Shown one piece after another: positions 6,911 to 10,507 of a stretch of 10,507 bases of DNA. Numbering within the stretch: the first letter of the stretch is position 1; every line of letters starts with the position of its first letter. The notes below the pieces were generated by a model, which searched no databases, had not been told where the DNA came from, and saw only the letters and a list, made by a program, of their open reading frames with translations. Position numbers and translations under genes: made by a program. The stretch comes from an uncultured Treponema sp. (GTDB lineage: Bacteria > Spirochaetota > Spirochaetia > Treponematales > Treponemataceae): assembly GCA_937891125.1 (NCBI GenBank), contig CALAEZ010000281.1, forward strand, positions 1 to 10,507, written 5' to 3'.

Positions 6911-7735
6911 ATGATGCGATTTTTCAAACGACTTGCGGGCATTGCGTGCGCGGTGCTTGCTCTTGGCTTCGCCGGCTGTGCAAACGACGACGATGATGAT
7001 GACAGCGGTAACACCGGCAACAGCGGCTCTAGCTCTGCGGTGACAAAGACTGCACCGGACGCGGTGGGCGACATCGTGCTTTCTGACGGCACGGCGGTTG
7101 CGGCGGAGAATGCGGCGAGCATGAGCGATGCACAGAAAGCGGCTGCCGTTGCGGTCATCTTCTACGCAGGAAGCGCCGACGACGCGCTTGGGGAAAAAGT
7201 CCTGGGCGTGGGTTTACAGAACACGCGCGGGGAAAGCACGACTACGCTTGCGTGGTACACCAGTAGCGCAGAAGGCTACAGCACGAACATAACTGCATTG
7301 CAATGCACGCAAACCGCCGCAGTGACCGCAGACACCGCGACTTTTACCGGCACCACCGATGGCTCTGGCAGCTGGGCTACCCTGTGCGCGGCGGTAAGCG
7401 ACGAAGACACGAGCGGAAACTACCCCGCATGGGAATGGGTGAACGCGTATGTTGCGAACAACGGGCTTTCCAGCACATCTTATGCAGAAAACTGGTACCT
7501 GCCGAGCATTGCGGAGCTTACCATGCTGTACCGCGCAAAGGCTACGGTAAACGCTTCCCTTGCGGCTGCCGGCGGCACCAAGATTTCAAGATCAAGCTAT
7601 TACTGGTCGTCTAGTCAGTCTGCTTCCAACGACGGTTGTGCTTGTAATCTCTATTTCGGCTCTGGTTTCCTCGGCGACTTCTTCAAGTCTTACTCCAACC
7701 TCAATGGAGTATGTTGTGTTCGGGCTTTCAACTAG
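6911..7735 (+). CDS. Predicted surface lipoprotein with DUF1566/C-type-lectin-like variable C-terminus
   Basis: 274-residue protein of unknown ligand, probably lipid-anchored in the envelope. It has a basic n-region (MMRFFKR), a hydrophobic core and a relaxed lipobox FAGC with the lipidated cysteine at C23. A six-Asp, Ser/Gly-rich linker follows (about 25-42). WYLPSIAEL (195-203) and YYWSSSQ (230-236) through CCVRAF (268-273) resemble DUF1566/FISUMP-type and C-type-lectin-like domains, which retroelement-diversified proteins such as Treponema TvpA use as display folds. The start is one of two adjacent ATGs (6911, 6914) placed 4 or 7 nt after AGGAG (6902-6906). The longer frame back to 6821 would cross the promoter. 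It is the only plus-strand gene here, divergent from ettA and convergent with the DUF3298 gene. Upstream lies a G8 promoter tract, and the last ~130 bp have a composition unlike the rest of the gene. Function as adhesin or immune-evasion antigen is inference. Confidence 0.85.
   Translation: MMRFFKRLAGIACAVLALGFAGCANDDDDDDSGNTGNSGSSSAVTKTAPDAVGDIVLSDGTAVAAENAASMSDAQKAAAVAVIFYAGSADDALGEKVLGVGLQNTRGESTTTLAWYTSSAEGYSTNITALQCTQTAAVTADTATFTGTTDGSGSWATLCAAVSDEDTSGNYPAWEWVNAYVANNGLSSTSYAENWYLPSIAELTMLYRAKATVNASLAAAGGTKISRSSYYWSSSQSASNDGCACNLYFGSGFLGDFFKSYSNLNGVCCVRAFN
7601..7732 (+). other. Candidate variable region (VR) of a diversity-generating retroelement
   Basis: This is the 3' end of the lipoprotein gene, from YWSSSQ to the last codon. 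Of the 29 codons 237-265 (7619-7705), 28 end in C or T, against 17 of the preceding 29. This NNY pattern is expected when the adenines of AAC/AAT codons in a template repeat are randomised. It is bounded by more ordinary codons for YYWSSSQ and GVCCVRAFN, as conserved VR ends would be. The size (~130 bp), the position at the 3' end and the C-type-lectin-like fold all fit known DGR targets. No template repeat or reverse transcriptase lies in this window. Ordinary recombination among paralogous genes is the main alternative. Confidence 0.5.
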
Positions 7736-7742
7736 CGAAAGC
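7724..7742 (+). repeat. Short inverted repeat across the lipoprotein stop codon
   Basis: GCTTTC (7724-7729) and GAAAGC (7737-7742) form a 6-bp stem with a 7-nt loop that contains the TAG stop. No T run follows, so it is not an intrinsic terminator. It lies exactly at the 3' edge of the candidate variable region, where retroelement targets commonly carry a hairpin. Confidence 0.5.
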
Positions 7743-7841
7743 GGATGTAACTATTCAACTATTTTGTGGCACGAGTGGCGCGGTGCAAAATGCGCGGGTA
7801 GTGAGCGACATTGCGAGTATGCGAGCAATTTTAGCGAGTCT

Positions 7842-7863
7842 TTCCCGCGCCCCTGCGCGGGAA
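7842..7863. repeat. GC-rich 9-bp hairpin between convergent genes
   Basis: TTCCCGCGC (7842-7850) and GCGCGGGAA (7855-7863) form a perfect 9-bp stem with a 4-nt CCCT loop. It is followed directly by the palindrome GCTGCGCAGC (7864-7873). It lies between the ends of the lipoprotein gene (7735) and the DUF3298 gene (7881), so it could block transcription from both sides. Neither strand has a T run after the stem, so it is not a classical intrinsic terminator. The preceding stretch (7802-7840) repeats GCGAG-like words. Confidence 0.7.
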
Positions 7864-7880
7864 GCTGCGCAGCAAACTCG

Positions 7881-8591
7881 TCATTTTGCGGGCGTAACAG
7901 GTACTTCAAAAATGCCTTCGGAATACGGTGCGACCTGATATTCGGCAAAATACACGGTCAGAATCTTTCCGTCGTAGGCAAAAACCGTATAGTTGCTTTC
8001 TTTCGGGGCGCTGCCGGCTTCTATCCACTGCTTGCGGTCGGAAAGCGCGGCTTTGCTCTGATCGGCAATGCTAACATGCGCATCGAGCCATGCGCGGCAC
8101 TGTTCAGCCAAATAATCATACGAAAACCCGAGCGCAGTGGGATTCGGAATGAGCGAACGAGTCTTTTTGTCATACACAAACGACTTTAACTTTGTGCTTC
8201 CATGTGCGCCGCCGGTAAATTCGTATAAAGAGAGCACGACGTTTATATAGCGCCTGGCTTCAAATGCCCGCTCCGGCGCGACCGTGTACGCAAAGCGCAT
8301 CGGCGCTGCCTCCGGATCAATGCGTGCGCGGAACTCGCTTGCCTGCTTCCAGTCAGCCTCGTTCTGTAGCTTATAGTCGCGGTAATCAGATTCGACATAA
8401 TCGGCAATCACCTTATTCAGCTCATCGTAGCCTTCAAAAGACGGATACTGTATGTCGGCTTCAAGCCAGTCTGCATGCAGGCGGCCGCTATGCGTGCTGA
8501 CAATCGCCTGCGTAGAACGGCACGAAGAAAAAAATGCGGCAAAAGCAAAAAAGCATGCAGACGCCGCGCGCTGAATACGATGCGTTTTCAT
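7881..8591 (-). CDS. DUF3298/RsiV-like periplasmic lipoprotein
   Basis: 236-residue exported protein of unknown function. The N-terminus has a basic region (MKTHRIQR), a hydrophobic stretch and a lipobox-like FSSC with the cysteine at C24, so membrane anchoring by lipidation is likely. The body resembles the DUF4163 plus DUF3298 arrangement of RsiV-like proteins: YEFTGGAHG at about 123-131 and YQVAPYSEG at about 218-226 are the recognisable family signatures. Bacillus RsiV is an anti-sigma factor that binds lysozyme. This protein has no visible transmembrane anti-sigma N-terminus, so an anti-sigma role is not supported and lysozyme binding is only a guess. The ATG (8589-8591) overlaps the yhbY stop as ATGA, with no strong SD, so translation is probably coupled to yhbY. 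It converges with the plus-strand lipoprotein gene 145 bp away. Confidence 0.82.
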   Translation of the reverse strand: MKTHRIQRAASACFFAFAAFFSSCRSTQAIVSTHSGRLHADWLEADIQYPSFEGYDELNKVIADYVESDYRDYKLQNEADWKQASEFRARIDPEAAPMRFAYTVAPERAFEARRYINVVLSLYEFTGGAHGSTKLKSFVYDKKTRSLIPNPTALGFSYDYLAEQCRAWLDAHVSIADQSKAALSDRKQWIEAGSAPKESNYTVFAYDGKILTVYFAEYQVAPYSEGIFEVPVTPAK

Positions 8592-8899
8592 GCTTTAGAC
8601 AGCTCACTGGCAAATCGACGTTTATCCGCCTGCTTTGCTTCCCGATAAAAAATAGCAGTATTTCCGATAACTCGCACAAGCGTTGCGTGCGTTGCTTCTG
8701 CAATTTTATTGCTCAGTTCAATTTTTTCGTCTTTGTACTCGTTAAATTTTATTTTTACCAGCTCATTTGCTGTAATTGCAGTAGCAACATGCCCAATAAC
8801 CGCTTCTGTAACGCCAGAACCGCCAATCAAAACGGTTGCCGGAAGCGCCTGTGCATGTCTTTCCAAAATCTTACGCTGTTTACTTGTTAAATCACTCAT
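8588..8899 (-). CDS. yhbY: YhbY-type CRM-domain RNA-binding protein
   Basis: 103-residue single CRM-domain protein. Members associate with precursor 50S subunits and act in ribosome assembly in the cytoplasm. The family pattern runs through the whole length: LTSKQRKILERHAQALPATVLIGGSGVT at the N-terminus (the GxxG-type RNA-binding loop is IGGSGVT, about 25-31), then ANELVKIKF (about 44-52), and the terminal VRVIGNTAIFYRE (about 75-87). Length is normal for the family (about 95-105 aa). The start ATG (8897-8899) lacks an SD. A -10-like TAAGAT ends 6 nt upstream, so the mRNA may be leaderless. The stop overlaps the start of the downstream DUF3298 lipoprotein gene (8588-8591), making a two-gene unit whose partners have no obvious common function. 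Confidence 0.92.
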   Translation of the reverse strand: MSDLTSKQRKILERHAQALPATVLIGGSGVTEAVIGHVATAITANELVKIKFNEYKDEKIELSNKIAEATHATLVRVIGNTAIFYREAKQADKRRFASELSKA

Positions 8900-8905
8900 A
8901 CTCGT

Positions 8906-8934
8906 ATCTTACCGCTTATAACAACAAACAGCAA
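8906..8934 (-). promoter_or_regulatory. Possible yhbY promoter, leaderless
   Basis: Minus-strand TTGCTG (8934-8929, matching only the TTG of the -35 consensus) lies 17 nt before TAAGAT (8911-8906, 4/6 to TATAAT). Six bases (ACGAGT) separate the -10 from the yhbY ATG, which puts +1 on the A of the start codon. The match is weak alone. It gains weight from the missing Shine-Dalgarno and the similar arrangement at ettA. Confidence 0.4.
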
Positions 8935-8982
8935 TCGCGCACCCCACAAAGTTTTGAGGTAGCATATGTTTTGCACATCACT

Positions 8983-9018
8983 AAAAAACGGGCTGGTAAC
9001 AAAACTTGCTACCAGCCC
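8983..9018 (-). terminator. Rho-independent terminator downstream of pheT
   Basis: On the minus strand GGGCTGGTA (9018-9010) pairs with TACCAGCCC (8998-8990), a perfect 9-bp stem. Inside, CAA/TTG can add three pairs after one mismatch. A single G and six T (the A run at 8983-8988) follow. It lies about 184 nt beyond the pheT stop, further than usual, so the terminated transcript has either a long 3' untranslated region or a separate start. Confidence 0.82.
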
Positions 9019-9132
9019 ACCAGTATAAAAGGATTTCGAAGATTGCTTATTGTTTGTTGTGATATAAGATTTAATCTTTTACTTTTATACCTTGATGTAA
9101 GCTTATCATGCTTTATGTAAAACACAATACAC

Positions 9133-9170
9133 TTGTGCTATATTTTTTCTTAAAAAAAACTATAGCACAA
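9133..9170. repeat. Long A/U-rich inverted repeat after pheT
   Basis: TTGTGCTATA (9133-9142) and TATAGCACAA (9161-9170) pair perfectly over 10 bp. The interior consists of a T run facing an A run, so the stem can extend to about 16 bp around a small loop. It begins about 30 nt past the pheT stop on the minus strand. No T run follows on either side, so a role in 3'-end stability or processing is as likely as termination. Confidence 0.6.
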
Positions 9171-9201
9171 AAACAAAGATTTTGCTCACTCAAGCACGGC
9201 C

Positions 9202-10507
9202 TTACACCATCAGTGCTTCCAGATCAAGCTCGCCTGCAGCGCACGGAACGGTTATCTGCCAGTTTTCCAACACCTGCGGATGCACTTCGCCGAAAATGCC
9301 TGCCTGCTTGCCGTTAATCATGATTGCAGCCTGACGACCTGGAATAAAGCGCGGGTCGTCTGCTTCTTTTACCTCATACTTATGGTCAAGGAAGTAGAGC
9401 AGCGATGAAACCTCGCTTGCAAGGTCGTTAAAGTTTGCGTTATTGCCTGCCGTTAAAAAGCCCAAGCTCTGAATGGTTTTCGTGCCGGTGTTTTCGCTTG
9501 GCTCTAAGTAGGCAACCTTACCGATTTCAAAAATCTTATGCGGGAAGATTGCGTTTGCTGCGCCACTTTCAGCACGGAGCAATGACGCAATAATCGACGG
9601 ACGCACGTACTGGTAGTTTTCGCTCATCGGGTTTGCAATTTCGATTACGTTGTCGGCGCTGATGTTCATGCGGTCAATGTAATCGCGCTTTGAGCCGAGG
9701 TAGTTAAAAATCATCTCCTGGTAGCCTAAGCCCACCATAAGCTCTTTTGCCTTGCGTGAGAAAACAGTAACGGGCGTAAGCTTTCCGATTGTAAAATCAT
9801 TTGGCTTTGCCGGTGCAAAGTTTTCAAGTCCTACGCCAATCATAACGTCCTCAATGACGTCTACCTCATGCAAAAAGTCGTTGCGGTATGGCGGCGGCGT
9901 CAGCGTGAATTCTATGTCGTCCTTTACTTTTTTTGCTTCAACTGTGTTGTCCATGCGACTCAGGGCATCGAGCACCTGCTCTTTGGTAAGATTTGCGCCA
10001 AGCTTTTTGTTAATAGCAGAAAGACGCGCCTTTGTCGTCTCTTGGAAGAAGAACGGCACCGTGATTTCCTTACCAAAGCCGGTGTCGTACGGATGCACAA
10101 CCTTTACCGGTAAGATTTCATAGCCAGCGTCAAAAAAGTCGCAGGCGACAATGTTTGCCGACAGAATCAGACTGGTCATGTCGCTGCCGGTCAGCTCAAC
10201 CATCAGATCCTTGTCGCCAACCTGCACCGCGCCAAGCGTTGCACTGTTGATAATCGGTGCCATTGACATAACTTCGCCCTTGTCGTCTTTTAAAAGCGGG
10301 AAGACCTTTGCGCCCTCCAAAATCCAGCCGAATTCTTTTCCTTTCGGATGCTCAGTCAGAATCTGGCGACAGGTCATCGGCTCGGTACAGGCAAGCGGCA
10401 CAAACGAGGTTTTGTCAGGGTCAACAGCCGTGTAATGCACCGGCCACTGAATCTGGTTGACGCGGTACACGCCCATGCTGACCGTCTTTCGCTTGCGGCC
10501 AAAGTTC
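9202..10507 (-). CDS. pheT: Phenylalanyl-tRNA synthetase beta subunit, archaeal/spirochaete type (5' end outside window)
   Basis: Beta chain of the PheS2-PheT2 enzyme that charges tRNA-Phe in the cytoplasm. 434 codons to the stop are visible. The frame stays open to the window edge: NFGRKRKTVSMGVYRV is encoded at the right end, so the first ATG in view (10476) is internal and the true start lies further right. Visible parts are a B3/B4-like region, a B5 domain (roughly 150-225 counted from the first ATG in view) with PPPYRNDFLHEVDVIEDVMIGVG holding the conserved R, H and acidic residues, and a C-terminal core with IANPMSENYQYVRPS and IFPHKIFEIGKV. There is no C-terminal anticodon-binding-like or N-terminal EMAP extension of the long bacterial form, consistent with the shorter archaeal/spirochaete type. 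pheS is not in view. Confidence 0.93.
   Translation of the reverse strand, partial: NFGRKRKTVSMGVYRVNQIQWPVHYTAVDPDKTSFVPLACTEPMTCRQILTEHPKGKEFGWILEGAKVFPLLKDDKGEVMSMAPIINSATLGAVQVGDKDLMVELTGSDMTSLILSANIVACDFFDAGYEILPVKVVHPYDTGFGKEITVPFFFQETTKARLSAINKKLGANLTKEQVLDALSRMDNTVEAKKVKDDIEFTLTPPPYRNDFLHEVDVIEDVMIGVGLENFAPAKPNDFTIGKLTPVTVFSRKAKELMVGLGYQEMIFNYLGSKRDYIDRMNISADNVIEIANPMSENYQYVRPSIIASLLRAESGAANAIFPHKIFEIGKVAYLEPSENTGTKTIQSLGFLTAGNNANFNDLASEVSSLLYFLDHKYEVKEADDPRFIPGRQAAIMINGKQAGIFGEVHPQVLENWQITVPCAAGELDLEALMV

Larger units (their letters stand above)
8900..9201. other. AT-rich 302-bp intergenic region with inverted repeats, no gene seen
   Basis: Between pheT and yhbY I find no supported protein gene, tRNA or known RNA. 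It holds the possible yhbY promoter, a minus-strand terminator (8983-9018), a 9-bp inverted repeat GTATAAAAG/CTTTTATAC (9023-9031 and 9082-9090), the near-palindrome AAGATTTAATCTT (9066-9078), and a 10-bp A/T-extended inverted repeat (9133-9170). It also carries two oppositely oriented copies of ATTGCT-GTTTGTTGT-TATAAG (8915-8935 and 9042-9068). The minus-strand segment about 9100-8983 could be a structured 3' untranslated region of pheT or a separate small RNA. Confidence 0.6.

Noticed and set aside
7736..7880. Template repeat or reverse transcriptase of a retroelement next to the candidate variable region
   Set aside because: I looked for a second copy of the YYWSSSQ-CCVRAF DNA and for an RT open frame anywhere in the window on both strands and found neither. 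Any such parts must be elsewhere.
7560..8189. Plus-strand frame of 209 codons across the lipoprotein 3' end and the DUF3298 gene
   Set aside because: It overlaps two better-supported genes in other frames, has no SD and shows no family resemblance. Its hydrophobic start is the out-of-frame reading of the variable region.
9061..9120. Tiny minus-strand frame of 12 codons (MISLHQG...) in the pheT-yhbY gap
   Set aside because: It has no ribosome-binding site and no supporting features, and its length is within chance.

Overview
The window looks like the end of a contig from a host-associated spirochaete, most likely a Treponema. The grounds are indirect: an archaeal/spirochaete-type phenylalanyl-tRNA synthetase beta chain, a lipoprotein with a relaxed spirochaetal lipobox and a poly-Asp linker, and a C-terminal 'YYWSSSQ...CCVRAF' domain of a kind I associate with Treponema surface lipoproteins. 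No rRNA or tRNA gene is present to settle the taxonomy. The first 34 bases are Illumina TruSeq adapter, so the left edge is artificial.

Layout: six of the seven genes are on the minus strand. Reading leftward from the right edge they are pheT (5' end outside the window), a 302-nt AT-rich gap with several inverted repeats and a terminator, yhbY overlapping a DUF3298/RsiV-like lipoprotein gene by ATGA, ettA, then glgX and glgP. The glgP Shine-Dalgarno sequence overlaps the glgX stop, and a strong terminator follows glgP. GlgX (debranching) and GlgP (phosphorolysis) form a glycogen-breakdown pair. EttA, YhbY and PheT are translation or ribosome functions.

The only plus-strand gene (6911-7735) lies between ettA and the DUF3298 gene and encodes a predicted surface lipoprotein. 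It carries two hallmarks of programmed variation. A run of eight G lies between a consensus TTGACA and a -10-like hexamer, where a length change would alter promoter spacing. Its last ~130 bp encode a DUF1566/C-type-lectin-like end in which 28 of 29 consecutive codons (7619-7705) end in C or T, as expected for a variable region written from AAC/AAT-rich template by a diversity-generating retroelement. No reverse transcriptase or template repeat is in the window, so this would be a remote target. The proposal that one surface lipoprotein is both phase-variable and retroelement-diversified is the most interesting point here, and it is inference.

A second theme is initiation without Shine-Dalgarno sites. 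ettA, and less clearly yhbY and glgX, lack an SD and have a -10-like hexamer just upstream of the start codon, suggesting leaderless or nearly leaderless mRNAs. I see no CRISPR array, transposase, integrase, tRNA or rRNA.
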